This document shows, piece by piece, positions 47,095 through 55,329 of a DNA stretch of 64,000 nucleotides. The notes under the pieces are model-generated. The model was not told the DNA's origin, ran no database searches, and was given only the letters and a program-made list of their open reading frames with translations. Origin of the DNA: Turicibacter faecis (lineage in GTDB: Bacteria > Bacillota_I > Bacilli_A > MOL361 > Turicibacteraceae). Each line of letters begins with the position of its first letter. Positions within the stretch are counted from its first letter, which is position 1. The stretch is from positions 278,001 to 342,000 of the forward strand of contig NZ_AP028127.1 of assembly GCF_037076425.1 (NCBI RefSeq). Direction: 5' to 3'. The translations under genes were made by a program, and so were the position numbers.

Positions 47095-47124
47095 AACAAA
47101 AATTCGACTTTTTAATATAGTATA
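47095..47124 (+). promoter_or_regulatory. Candidate late-sporulation (sigma-K-like) promoter
   Basis: AACA (47095-47098), 17 bp, then TATAGTATA (47116-47124), one base from the CATANNNTA -10 form. The match is weak by itself but suits the coat-like genes that follow. Confidence 0.3.
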
Positions 47125-47161
47125 TTGTAAAGCTCAAGGGAAACCGAAAGGAGGAGATAAC

Positions 47162-47413
47162 ATGGAAGGATGGCAGTCCTATGCTATAACCAATGAAATA
47201 AAAGGAGCCAATACCTTTAAATCTTCTCATCAATTTGAGCCAAACCCCAATTCTACTCATTCAATGGATAGTTTTGGGTACTTAAGAGGTGACACCCCAG
47301 TCATTGTAACAAGAATCGGAAATCATTATTATCATCATCACTATGTGTATGTTCCCATTATGCAGAATAATATCGAGTATTATTCAAATGAGATAAATAC
47401 TCCAATGCGGTAA
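47162..47413 (+). CDS. Small His/Tyr/Asn-rich protein, likely spore coat
   Basis: The 83-residue protein has no signal peptide and no hydrophobic segment. It is rich in Asn, Ser, Tyr and His, with the cluster NHYYHHHYVYVP near residues 60-71. That composition and its place 66 bases before a CotD-like gene suggest a spore coat or crust component. No family is recognised. The ATG follows AAAGGAGGAG. Confidence 0.55.
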   Translation: MEGWQSYAITNEIKGANTFKSSHQFEPNPNSTHSMDSFGYLRGDTPVIVTRIGNHYYHHHYVYVPIMQNNIEYYSNEINTPMR

Positions 47414-47436
47414 CTAAACAGATGTGGGAGGTAGTA

Positions 47437-47532
47437 ATGAACGACAAAATACAGTTAACATTAAAGGAGATAAGAAACTATGAAAAGAAACGATTATACA
47501 CGTATGCAAGAAGGAACAGAATGGTATACTGA
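47437..47532 (+). CDS. Possible 31-residue ORF overlapping the CotD-like start
   Basis: ATG 47437 follows GGGAGG by 5 nt and opens MNDKIQLTLKEIRNYEKKRL..., a basic peptide. Its last 53 bases overlap the CotD-like gene in another frame. It may couple translation of the two coat genes, or be chance. Confidence 0.2.
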   Translation: MNDKIQLTLKEIRNYEKKRLYTYARRNRMVY

Positions 47533-47935
47533 AGGTATGGAAGAAAATTACTTCGACTTTAATCAAGAATATGAAGCCGAAGAATGTGAATTTGAAGAGT
47601 TCAAAGGATGCGGTTGTCAACAACGTAAACCAGAAAAACCTATGAGAGGATGCGGATGCCAACAACGTAAACCTCAAATGGGATGCGGATGCGGACGTGA
47701 ACGTCGTTGTAAAGTGATCGTTGAACCAACCGTATATTGTAGAACAGATAAAGAAGTTCATCATTGTGTAAAACATATTATTCCAGTTGTATGCAAAGAA
47801 GTAGAACATCATCATTATCATCATAACTATATTACTAAAACAGAAGTTGTGAAAGAATATGATCGTCGTGACCATGGACGTCGCCCTCAAGACGTGTGTA
47901 AAAAAGCAGGATGCAACGATAAATTCGACTGCTAA
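47480..47935 (+). CDS. CotD-like Cys/His-rich spore coat protein
   Basis: The 151-residue protein has an acidic N-terminus, then three GCGC-type repeats (two as GCGCQQRKP, a third GCGCGRERR). The C-terminal half has a VEPTVYCRTDKEVHHC / HIIPVVCKEVEHHHYHHNY pattern resembling the CotD inner coat family. Cysteine and histidine richness fits a cross-linked coat protein. The ATG follows AAAGGAG. Together with the 83-aa protein it forms a small coat operon. Presence of coat genes implies a spore-forming host. Confidence 0.72.
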   Translation: MKRNDYTRMQEGTEWYTEGMEENYFDFNQEYEAEECEFEEFKGCGCQQRKPEKPMRGCGCQQRKPQMGCGCGRERRCKVIVEPTVYCRTDKEVHHCVKHIIPVVCKEVEHHHYHHNYITKTEVVKEYDRRDHGRRPQDVCKKAGCNDKFDC

Positions 47936-47957
47936 TTATATAAAAGAACCTCTTAGC

Positions 47958-47991
47958 AAAAAAAGACTGAGTCAATTACTCAGTCTTTTTT
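47958..47991. terminator. Bidirectional terminator between the coat gene and trhA
   Basis: AAAAAAAGACTGAGT and ACTCAGTCTTTTTT around CAATT, with A and T tracts on both sides. Confidence 0.92.
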
Positions 47992-48050
47992 GTTATATCT
48001 AAAAAGGCGTGTGGGAAGTAAACGTTGTTTAAGCGTCTTTTAGATACTGG

Positions 48051-48698
48051 TTATAGAACGTATAAGTAAATACAAAGGAAGTGATAAAGGCTTCCCATCA
48101 TGATAAAGAGGTGAAATATTTCATGAAATCCCCAGTGTTTAAAGGATAAAGATTTTGGTTTTAGGGCGTAAATCACACCCCCAACAGTATAAAGCAACCC
48201 ACCAAAGATTAAAAGAAATAATCCATTTGTACCTAAAGATAATAATAAAGGTTTAAAAACAAAAATAGCTAACCATCCCATCACAATATAGATTGTTGTA
48301 GAGATAACTCGAGGGCATTTAAACCAGGCTAATTTAAAGACGACGCCGAGTACGGCGAAGAGGCCAACGATACTAAATAAGATCCACCCTAATTTGTTAT
48401 CTAGTGCAATTAGGCAAAAGGGAGTATAGGAACCTGCAATTAATATAAAGATCATACTGTGGTCGAGTCGTTGTAAAAAGTTAAGAACGTGATCAGATGA
48501 AATTACCATATGGTAAGTTGCAGAGGTAGCATACAGTAAAATCATACTTATTCCAAATATAATAACTGCTGTTAATTCAATCGAGGTCTTACCAGAAACG
48601 CATACCTTTGTAATCATAGCGATTAGTGCTAGTAAAGATAGGATAGCTCCTATAAGGTGAGTTAAACTATTAATGGGTTCGCGTATATAATTTCTCAT
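48051..48698 (-). CDS. trhA: TrhA/hemolysin III family membrane protein
   Basis: This 215-residue protein has seven membrane segments and the PAQR/HlyIII motifs: INSLTHLIGAILS near the N-terminus, LDHSMIFILIAGSYTPFCL in the middle and HEIFHLFIMMGSLYHF at the end. The Asp and His residues that bind zinc in adiponectin-receptor relatives are kept. B. subtilis YqfA/TrhA is linked to membrane fluidity control together with flotillins; a flotillin gene stands divergently next to it here. The ATG follows TTAGGAGG. Confidence 0.88.
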   Translation of the reverse strand: MRNYIREPINSLTHLIGAILSLLALIAMITKVCVSGKTSIELTAVIIFGISMILLYATSATYHMVISSDHVLNFLQRLDHSMIFILIAGSYTPFCLIALDNKLGWILFSIVGLFAVLGVVFKLAWFKCPRVISTTIYIVMGWLAIFVFKPLLLSLGTNGLFLLIFGGLLYTVGGVIYALKPKSLSFKHWGFHEIFHLFIMMGSLYHFLCIYLYVL

Positions 48699-49002
48699 TC
48701 TTGTTCCTCCTAACTATATAATCTAGTTTTTAATACTAGATAACGTGATAATAAAATTATATGTCTAATAGGTATCATTGTCAACTAACAATGTTGAAAG
48801 ATGTTAAATCGTCCTAAAGGGACAGAATAAATATTATTTTGTTATAAAACCGATATTTTCATACTCTTTAATTTTTAAAATAGGTGATGCCTTCAACTAT
48901 TTTATCTTATAAGTGAGGGGGTTAATAAGTAAACCTTAGTGTTCTATCTGGGGGAATATTGTCATATATTTATGATAAGGTTGGAATTGAGGAGGAGTGA
49001 AG
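48699..49002. other. Divergent region trhA / flotillin
   Basis: About 300 bases that must hold both promoters. AT-rich with no clear -35/-10 pair. A tiny GTCC/GGGAC dyad lies near 48812. Nothing else was recognised. Confidence 0.35.
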
Positions 49003-50400
49003 ATGATACCTATCATTATTTTTGTTGGGGTGTGTATTCTGTTGTTAATTGTATGGAAAAAGGCACCGCAGGATAAGGCGATTGTGGTGACGGGGTTAAA
49101 GCGTCGTGTTATTAGCGGAAGCGGGGGAATCGTGATTCCTTTTTTAGAACAAACGTCGCGAATTTCTTTAGAAAATATTAAGGTTGAAGTAAAGACACAT
49201 GAATCACTTGATAGTAACGGTGTACCACTTGATACGGATGGGGTAGCTATTATTAAGGTTAATTCGGATCCCCGAAGTGTTTTGTTAGCAGTTGAACAGT
49301 TTAATACAGGACGTGAGAAGGAAACGATTAATGTTATTAAAGAAACGGTTCAAGATGTACTAGAAGGAAAGCTTCGGGAAATTGTCTCTAAAATGACAAT
49401 TGAGGAAATTTATAAGGACCGCGAGATGTTCGCCAATGAGGTGGAAAATGTTGCAAAGGCGGATCTAGATAAGATGGGGCTTGAGATTAAAACATTTACG
49501 ATTCGTGATATTGATGATACAAAGGGGTATTTAACAGCACTAGGAGCTAAACAAATTGCAGAAGTTAAGAAGAATGCTGCAATTGCGGAGGCTGAGGCTG
49601 AACGGGATAAAATGCAGAAAACTTCAGAGGCAAAGCGCCTTGGAACCGAAGCGCAGTTAAAAGCAGAAACGGAAATAGCTTTAGCTAAGAAAGAAAAAGA
49701 ATTACGTATACAGGCTTATAAGGAAGAGGAGCAGAAGGCGCAGGCAAAAGCGGATTACGCGTACGAGGTTGAGCAGAATGTGGTGAAAAAGAGCGTGATT
49801 GAAGCTTTGAAAAATACTCAATTATTTGAGGAGCAACGCCAAACAGAGATTGCTGTTCAGCAGGCGATTAAACAGGAGAAAGAACTAGAGGCAACAGTTA
49901 GAAAGGTTGCAGAAGCCCAAAAGTATAAAGAAGAACAGGAAGCCGATGCAAAACGATATTCTATTATTAAAAGTGCGGAAGCTGAGGCAGAATCAATTCG
50001 CATTAAAGGTCAGGCGGAAGCGGAAGCAACGAAATTGAAGGGAGAAGCAACTGCACTAGCTATGAAGGCAGAGGCAGAAGCACTTCGTGAGAAAGCGGAG
50101 GCCTATAAACAATATAAAGAGGCGGCTATGGTCCAAATGATTGTCGATAAGTTGCCGGAAATTGCAAAAAATATAGCTGAACCTTTATCAAAAACAGAAA
50201 AAATGGTTATTATCGATAATGGTGATGGACGTGGTGCAGCAAAGGTTACCCAAAATATTACGAAAATGATGACAGAGGTTCCTGAAGTGGTCGAGGCATT
50301 AACTGGGGTTAACTTAGTGCAATTGATTTCTAATTTTCATCCAGTAAATAGCGATGATGATCATCAAGTGAATAATGAAGAGGTTTCTAACGGAGGATAA
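49003..50400 (+). CDS. Flotillin-like SPFH domain protein
   Basis: This 465-residue protein has an N-terminal membrane segment (about residues 1-17), an SPFH/PHB domain (about 25-190) and a long coiled coil rich in Ala/Glu/Lys (about 190-400, with several AEAEA runs). It resembles YuaG/FloT. Flotillins form membrane microdomain scaffolds. An NfeD (YuaF-like) partner, usually adjacent, is absent. ATG 49003 lies 6 nt after GGAGGA; the GTG at 48997 abuts that site. The divergent trhA gene is a functional neighbour, since TrhA and flotillins both affect membrane fluidity in Bacillus. Confidence 0.9.
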   Translation: MIPIIIFVGVCILLLIVWKKAPQDKAIVVTGLKRRVISGSGGIVIPFLEQTSRISLENIKVEVKTHESLDSNGVPLDTDGVAIIKVNSDPRSVLLAVEQFNTGREKETINVIKETVQDVLEGKLREIVSKMTIEEIYKDREMFANEVENVAKADLDKMGLEIKTFTIRDIDDTKGYLTALGAKQIAEVKKNAAIAEAEAERDKMQKTSEAKRLGTEAQLKAETEIALAKKEKELRIQAYKEEEQKAQAKADYAYEVEQNVVKKSVIEALKNTQLFEEQRQTEIAVQQAIKQEKELEATVRKVAEAQKYKEEQEADAKRYSIIKSAEAEAESIRIKGQAEAEATKLKGEATALAMKAEAEALREKAEAYKQYKEAAMVQMIVDKLPEIAKNIAEPLSKTEKMVIIDNGDGRGAAKVTQNITKMMTEVPEVVEALTGVNLVQLISNFHPVNSDDDHQVNNEEVSNGG

Positions 50401-50513
50401 TAATAATCTTGAAAATAGAATAGAAAATTCGTCTTTTTTATGAGTTTAATGACGAAAAAAAATACAATAATTGTCTAATTCTTTCGATAATTTAAACTAA
50501 TTAGATTAATTTG

Positions 50514-50522
50514 TGATATACT
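50514..50522 (+). promoter_or_regulatory. Extended -10 promoter of the VanY-like gene
   Basis: TGATATACT fits TGnTATACT and lies 40 bases before the ATG. Confidence 0.55.
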
Positions 50523-50561
50523 AAAAGAAGATAAACAAATAGATGGGATAGGTAAGAAACG

Positions 50562-51380
50562 ATGAAATGGATGGAGCTAGTACGTAAAAGAATTGAATTA
50601 AAATTTATTTTAGGATTAGTATTGATGGTCAGCGTTTTGAGTGTAAGTAATTATTTAACCATTTCTGGTGAAAGTGATGCGAAGTTATTAGAAGACTCTT
50701 CAAAGGTATCGCAGGTACGGGAAGATCAGGCAAAGGATGGAGAAAATCAATCTCTTGAAGAAGAAACGCAAGATAAACCTGGATTTTATGAAAACATTGT
50801 TACGGTTGCTGAAGGGGATGCAACACTTGTTTTAGTGAATAAAAATTATGCGTTGGATTCTAATTATGAGCCATATGACCTCGTATTACCTAATGTATTA
50901 ACGGTTGGGGGAAACCGTAATCAATCAATCTATTTGCGTGAAGAGGCAGCTTTTTACCTTGAGCAATTATTTACGACTGCTCGTGAAGAGGCTGGTTTAA
51001 TTCTCTTAGCACGTAGCGGTTATCGATCATATGATACTCAGGTTGCACTTTATCAACGTTATGTTTCAGAGAGTGGCCAAGAGGCAGCTGATAAATTTAG
51101 CGCAAGGGCTGGACATAGTGAACATCAGACGGGGTTAGCTATTGATGTGACGTCTGATAGTGTGGATGGTGACTTATCAATCTTATTTGGTGAAACGAAC
51201 GAAGGAATATGGTTGAAAGAGAATGCCCATCGCTTTGGATTCATTATCCGTTATTTAGAAGGGCGCGAATCTGAAACAGGATATCAGTATGAACCCTGGC
51301 ATTTACGTTATGTAGGAACTGAAGCAGCAACGGAAATTTATGAAAATAATTGGATATTAGAGCAATATTTAAACCAATAA
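50562..51380 (+). CDS. VanY-type D-alanyl-D-alanine carboxypeptidase
   Basis: This 272-residue protein has a signal anchor (about residues 14-34), a Glu/Asp/Lys-rich spacer and a VanY (PF02557) domain. Zinc-site motifs are SGYRSYDTQ, GHSEHQTGLAIDV and EPWHLRYVG. It should remove the terminal D-Ala of peptidoglycan stem peptides. It stands alone and not in a van cluster, so a role in normal wall trimming is likelier than glycopeptide resistance. The ribosome site is weak; ATG 50571 is an alternative start. Confidence 0.9.
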   Translation: MKWMELVRKRIELKFILGLVLMVSVLSVSNYLTISGESDAKLLEDSSKVSQVREDQAKDGENQSLEEETQDKPGFYENIVTVAEGDATLVLVNKNYALDSNYEPYDLVLPNVLTVGGNRNQSIYLREEAAFYLEQLFTTAREEAGLILLARSGYRSYDTQVALYQRYVSESGQEAADKFSARAGHSEHQTGLAIDVTSDSVDGDLSILFGETNEGIWLKENAHRFGFIIRYLEGRESETGYQYEPWHLRYVGTEAATEIYENNWILEQYLNQ

Positions 51381-51410
51381 AAAAACTACCCAATAATGGG
51401 TAGTTTTTTT
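51381..51410 (+). terminator. Terminator after the VanY-like gene
   Basis: AAAAACTACCCA and TGGGTAGTTTTTTT around ATAA. Confidence 0.9.
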
Positions 51411-51471
51411 GATTTAAAACAATATAGGAGTAGAAAAAACTACTGTTTTGACTTCATTTCTTAAAGAACGG

Positions 51472-52032
51472 TTATTGAATTTCCATTTTACCTGTTACTT
51501 TTGACGAGTCATCTAATTGGAAACTATCTTGTGCCGCTTTATCTTTAAAGTATACATTTCCATCGATAGTTGCATCAATTAGTTTAAAGTTATTACATTC
51601 AACATAGACGTCACCTTTAAATGTTCCACCTTTAATTGCTGATCCATCTTCTTTAAAGGTAGCACGGGGAGCTGTTAATGTATAAGAAGCGGTTTTAACC
51701 TTGTTTTCATCTTGATTATATAATGTGATTAAGCGAGGAGTAACAACGTCACCTTTTTTAAGACCACCTTGGAAAACTAAATCGTGATCAGCTGTTACAT
51801 CATTTTGAAGGATTACAATCCAACTTGTTTCGCGTGCAACCTCTAATGATTTATCATCTGTTACGAGCGAAGGATTGGTAATTGTATCAACAGTATTATT
51901 TTTAGAATCGTCATTCTTTTTGTCTTCTACCGTTGAAGTTTGATATGGTGTTTCGCCTTGTTTAGTGTGGCTACATGCACTTATAAGAGTAATTACTGTG
52001 ATGATGGCAAGAGCCGTTAAACTTTTTTTCAT
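51472..52032 (-). CDS. Lipoprotein with a short beta-helix-like C-terminus
   Basis: The 186-residue protein has a lipobox LISAC, a polar Asn/Lys/Asp-rich linker, and a middle part with SWIVILQNDVTADHDLVFQGG. The C-terminus has repeated G-D/N-V-Y units (GGTFKGDVYVECN, ATIDGNVYFKD, SSKVTGKMEI) that look like two or three turns of a right-handed beta-helix, as in polymer-forming proteins. No family is recognised with certainty. The ATG follows AGGAAGG. It is a single gene between the VanY-like and fba genes. Confidence 0.6.
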   Translation of the reverse strand: MKKSLTALAIITVITLISACSHTKQGETPYQTSTVEDKKNDDSKNNTVDTITNPSLVTDDKSLEVARETSWIVILQNDVTADHDLVFQGGLKKGDVVTPRLITLYNQDENKVKTASYTLTAPRATFKEDGSAIKGGTFKGDVYVECNNFKLIDATIDGNVYFKDKAAQDSFQLDDSSKVTGKMEIQ

Positions 52033-52308
52033 AGATATGACCTTCCTATCCTAATTAAAATTATTTTTATTAACTTAATCGCTTTTGATTGGATAAGTTA
52101 ACACATCTATTTTCTTTATCACATGAACGGATAAAAAAAATGAATGGAATATCACCCATTAATTGGATGAAGCGAATAAACACAAAGATATTTTATCCTT
52201 TTTTTATCTAAATATACAAAAGTTAAAAAAATATTGGTATTTTAGGAAGCCATTCTATTAAATTTTAATAAGATGCAGTTTATAGGGGGGAGAGTAAAAA
52301 GAATTAAT
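52033..52308 (-). other. fba - lipoprotein intergenic region
   Basis: About 275 AT-rich bases between the fba terminator and the lipoprotein gene, with the promoter of the latter presumably inside. No other element was recognised. Confidence 0.35.
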
Positions 52309-52343
52309 AAAAAAAAACCGCCTACAAAAGGTAGACGGTTTGG
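52309..52343 (-). terminator. Terminator after fba
   Basis: On the minus strand ACCGTCTAC and GTAGGCGGT (one U-G pair) flank a short loop, followed by nine T. Confidence 0.9.
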
Positions 52344-52358
52344 ATGGAAGAAGGAAAA

Positions 52359-53222
52359 TTAAGCTTTGTTAATTGATCCGAATAATTCCATTTTTTCTTT
52401 AACAGTTGCTTTGATAGCTTCGAATCCTGGGTTTAATAATTTACGAGGGTCGAATCCTTTACCTTCTAAATCTTTTCCAGCTTCGATGTATTTACGAGTA
52501 GCTTCTTGGAATGCTAATTGGCATTCAGTGTTAACGTTGATTTTAGCAACACCTAAAGAGATTGCTTTTTTGATCATTTCTTCAGGGATTCCTGTTCCAC
52601 CGTGTAATACTAATGGAGTGTTTCCAGTTGAAGCGTTGATTGCTTCTAAAGCATCGAATGCTAATCCAGCCCAGTTTTCAGGGTATTTACCATGGATATT
52701 TCCGATACCAGCAGCTAACATAGTAACTCCTAAGTCAGCGATTTGTTTACATTCAGCTGGGTCAGCAACTTCACCTTTACCAACTACACCGTCTTCTTCT
52801 CCACCGATTGATCCAACTTCAGCTTCTAAAGATAATCCTTTTTCAGAAGTTAATTTAACCATTTCAGTTGTTTTAGCGATGTTTTCTTCGATTGCATAGT
52901 GAGAACCATCGAACATGATTGAAGAGAATCCAGCTGCCATAGCATCTAATGCACCTTGGTAGCTTCCGTGGTCTAAGTGTAAAGCTACAGGAACAGTGAT
53001 GTTTAATTCTTTCATCATTCCATTTACCATACCCACGATTGTTTCATAACCGCACATATATTTTGCAGCACCTTCAGAAACACCTAAGATAACTGGTGAG
53101 TTATTTTCTTGAGCAGTTAATAAAATGGCTTTTGTCCACTCTAAGTTGTTGATGTTGAATTGCCCAACAGCGTATTTACCTTCATAGGCTTTTTGTAACA
53201 TATCTTTAGCAGAAACTAGCAT
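52359..53222 (-). CDS. fba: Class II fructose-bisphosphate aldolase
   Basis: This zinc enzyme cleaves fructose 1,6-bisphosphate into DHAP and glyceraldehyde 3-phosphate. The 287-residue protein shows the class II motifs VALHLDHGSYQGA (zinc His and catalytic Asp), LEAEVGSIGGEEDGVVG, and the phosphate/zinc region VLHGGTGIPEE followed by AKINVNTECQLAF. Codon bias is as strong as in eno and gpmI. The ATG follows TGGAGGT. It is transcribed alone, with its own terminator. Tagatose or ketose bisphosphate specificity cannot be excluded, but the bias supports the glycolytic role. Confidence 0.96.
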   Translation of the reverse strand: MLVSAKDMLQKAYEGKYAVGQFNINNLEWTKAILLTAQENNSPVILGVSEGAAKYMCGYETIVGMVNGMMKELNITVPVALHLDHGSYQGALDAMAAGFSSIMFDGSHYAIEENIAKTTEMVKLTSEKGLSLEAEVGSIGGEEDGVVGKGEVADPAECKQIADLGVTMLAAGIGNIHGKYPENWAGLAFDALEAINASTGNTPLVLHGGTGIPEEMIKKAISLGVAKINVNTECQLAFQEATRKYIEAGKDLEGKGFDPRKLLNPGFEAIKATVKEKMELFGSINKA

Positions 53223-53424
53223 GTTGTTACCTCCATTGTATTATTAAAATTATTGGACTTAGAATTTCACAAATCTTGCTTATTCTTATCTTCCTCATCC
53301 ATAATTATAACGGAATCTATAAGAAAAATAAATAAAAATGTTAATATTCCCATCTGTTAAACTGAATAAAACTAAAGACATTAGGCCTGTTTCATAACAA
53401 TCTCAAAAAAGAAAGGGCTATCAT

Positions 53425-54612
53425 TTAGAGGTGAAGATTTGTTGAAGAAGCGGGTGTTTCTTTTTTTATTTTGTGAAGTCGTCGTGAGAGATAGACTTTG
53501 ATAAGTGCAAGAACAGGAACCGATAAAATCATACCGATTGTTCCAAAATAATTACCACCAATTAAAATAGCCATAAAAATCCAAACAGGTGCTAATCCTG
53601 TACTATCTCCTAAGATTTTAGGTTGAATAAAATTTCCGTCAATTTGTTGGTAAATAATTAAAAGTGCAGCGCCTAATAGACCTAATTTTATATCAGTAAA
53701 AAGTCCTAAAATAATGGCTAAGGTGGCACCAATCATTGGTCCAATATAAGGAATCACGTTCATGACTCCTGCGATAAAACCGATGAGTAGGGCAAAGGGA
53801 TGACCGATAATGAAAAGGAGGATGGTTGATGCAATTCCAACAAGTAAGGCATCAAGCAGTTGACCTAAAACAAATCCCCCAAAAATTTGATGAACATCAT
53901 GAATAAAATGTTTCAGCTTTAATTTAAAAGTTGGTTTTAAAGTGATGGTTGACACTTTATCGAGGACATCAAAAATGATTTCTTTATCTTTTAAAAAATA
54001 AAAAGTTAGAATTAACGTTGCGAATAAGTTGAGGCAAAAGGTAGCAACATTAGTGACCATCCCTGTTCCCGAAGCAAACATTTTTTTAAGAAATCCACTT
54101 AACATTCCTGTGATATACAACGTCACCTGATGAATCTGATCATCCGTAATATGTAGGGATTTAAAATATGCTGCTAGTTTAGAAAGACTTTCCGTTAAAA
54201 TCATTTGCACATGCGGAATATCGGCCCCAATGGTTAATAGATTTTGAACAAGTGGTGGAACAACAGCCTGAATTAATAGGAAGAGGCTTCCCAGTAAGGA
54301 GAGAATCAAAAGAAGGAGACAGATGAGACGCACCTTTTTAGCATCAGGCTCTTTTTTAAAGACGGCTTTCCAACCTTTGATCCACCATTTTTCTAAAAAC
54401 AGCAACGGTCGATAGAGAATATAAGAGATTATAAAGGCGTAGATAATAGGTGAAAGGGCATTAAATAGGTGGGCCAACATGATTCTTAACGTAAGAAAAA
54501 TGTCCCCTGCATGGCGAGATATTTGATAAACACAGACTAAGATGACGCCAATAATTAAGGTAATCAGACCGATACTGAGATATTTTTTATTTATTTTTAA
54601 TTTCTCAAACAT
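53425..54612 (-). CDS. AI-2E family transporter (second copy)
   Basis: The 395-residue membrane protein has the PF01594 layout: LNALSPIIYAFIISYILYRPL at the N-terminus, ATLILTFYFLKD in the middle and MNVIPYIGPMIGATLAII near the end, with about eight segments. It is clearly a paralogue of the protein at 24647-25750 but with a longer extracellular part and a polar C-terminal tail. Substrate is unknown. The ATG follows GTGAGGAT. No neighbouring gene suggests a partner. Confidence 0.85.
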   Translation of the reverse strand: MFEKLKINKKYLSIGLITLIIGVILVCVYQISRHAGDIFLTLRIMLAHLFNALSPIIYAFIISYILYRPLLFLEKWWIKGWKAVFKKEPDAKKVRLICLLLLILSLLGSLFLLIQAVVPPLVQNLLTIGADIPHVQMILTESLSKLAAYFKSLHITDDQIHQVTLYITGMLSGFLKKMFASGTGMVTNVATFCLNLFATLILTFYFLKDKEIIFDVLDKVSTITLKPTFKLKLKHFIHDVHQIFGGFVLGQLLDALLVGIASTILLFIIGHPFALLIGFIAGVMNVIPYIGPMIGATLAIILGLFTDIKLGLLGAALLIIYQQIDGNFIQPKILGDSTGLAPVWIFMAILIGGNYFGTIGMILSVPVLALIKVYLSRRLHKIKKETPASSTNLHL

Positions 54613-55290
54613 ATCCTCACGTGACTGCTACTTCAAACATAGCTAAAAAGTGATTGTTATTAACTTTGGGACTGGTTAAATTGAAATGAAAGTTTATAAT
54701 CTTTGTTGAATTTGAATTTTTTTATGTCATTCATATAGACAAGTTAGCTTTATTTATGTTGTTTCACACTTTTTAGTTTTTAGGCTGTCTAGTAGCAGTT
54801 CCTCCTCTCTTTTTTTAAAGTGTATCTTTCTTAATTATTTTCTTTGTTCCCATTTCTGGTTCGTTTCCAATTTTCTGATGGTGCTTCTCTGAAGTTATGA
54901 TTAGGACGCGTAAAGGTTTTAAGGAGTTTCTGTTAAGTTGGTAAGGGATGTTGTGTGTGTGCGCTTGAAATATTTTCGCTTCTGCTTCCCTTATTCGTGT
55001 CACAGGTAGTTCTTGTTTAATTAACGATTTACTCCTGTCCAATCGTTCGTAGGATGAGGGGTAGAAAAAAAGGGACCAGTAAAGAAAAGGCATCTTAATA
55101 TCAAAGTGGATGCCGCTTCAATCAAATTGAAATCAGGTAAAAAATTGAATTTTTATTCCATGATGATTTTTCCCTTTAATGTTAGAATGCACGAATTCAA
55201 TGATTTTAATCTTAAAAATTTGGCTAAAAATTAAGGAAATGGAAAATATCTTGAGCTCTTTTTATGCTAGTTATTTTAGGAGGTAGTGGA
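54613..55290 (-). other. Gene-poor region between AI-2E and MATE genes
   Basis: About 680 bases. A minus-strand frame at 54815-55093 (92 codons) is the longest open stretch. It has no ribosome site, is open upstream of its ATG and has no recognised domain, so it is probably a remnant or chance. GAGGAGG-like sequence at about 54798-54810 has no start codon behind it. No RNA gene was recognised. Confidence 0.35.
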
Positions 55291-55291
55291 T

Positions 55292-55320
55292 AAAAAAACC
55301 GCTAGTTTTATAACTAGCGG
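55292..55320 (-). terminator. Terminator of the minus-strand MATE gene
   Basis: CCGCTAGTT and ACTAGCGG around ATAAA on the minus strand, followed by seven T. Confidence 0.92.
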
Positions 55321-55329
55321 CCATATGTT

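Noticed and set aside
50562-51380. Vancomycin-resistance vanY
   Set aside because: No vanHAX genes nearby; VanY-type domains are common in ordinary wall metabolism. The VanR/VanS-like pair is 8 kb away and unlinked.
52366-52899. 177-codon open frame on the plus strand
   Set aside because: It is antisense to the strongly codon-biased fba gene, has no ribosome site and no domain; a codon-bias shadow.
54815-55093. Minus-strand 92-codon frame in an intergenic region
   Set aside because: No ribosome site, no start in a sensible place and no recognised domain. Mentioned in the region entry but not called as a gene.
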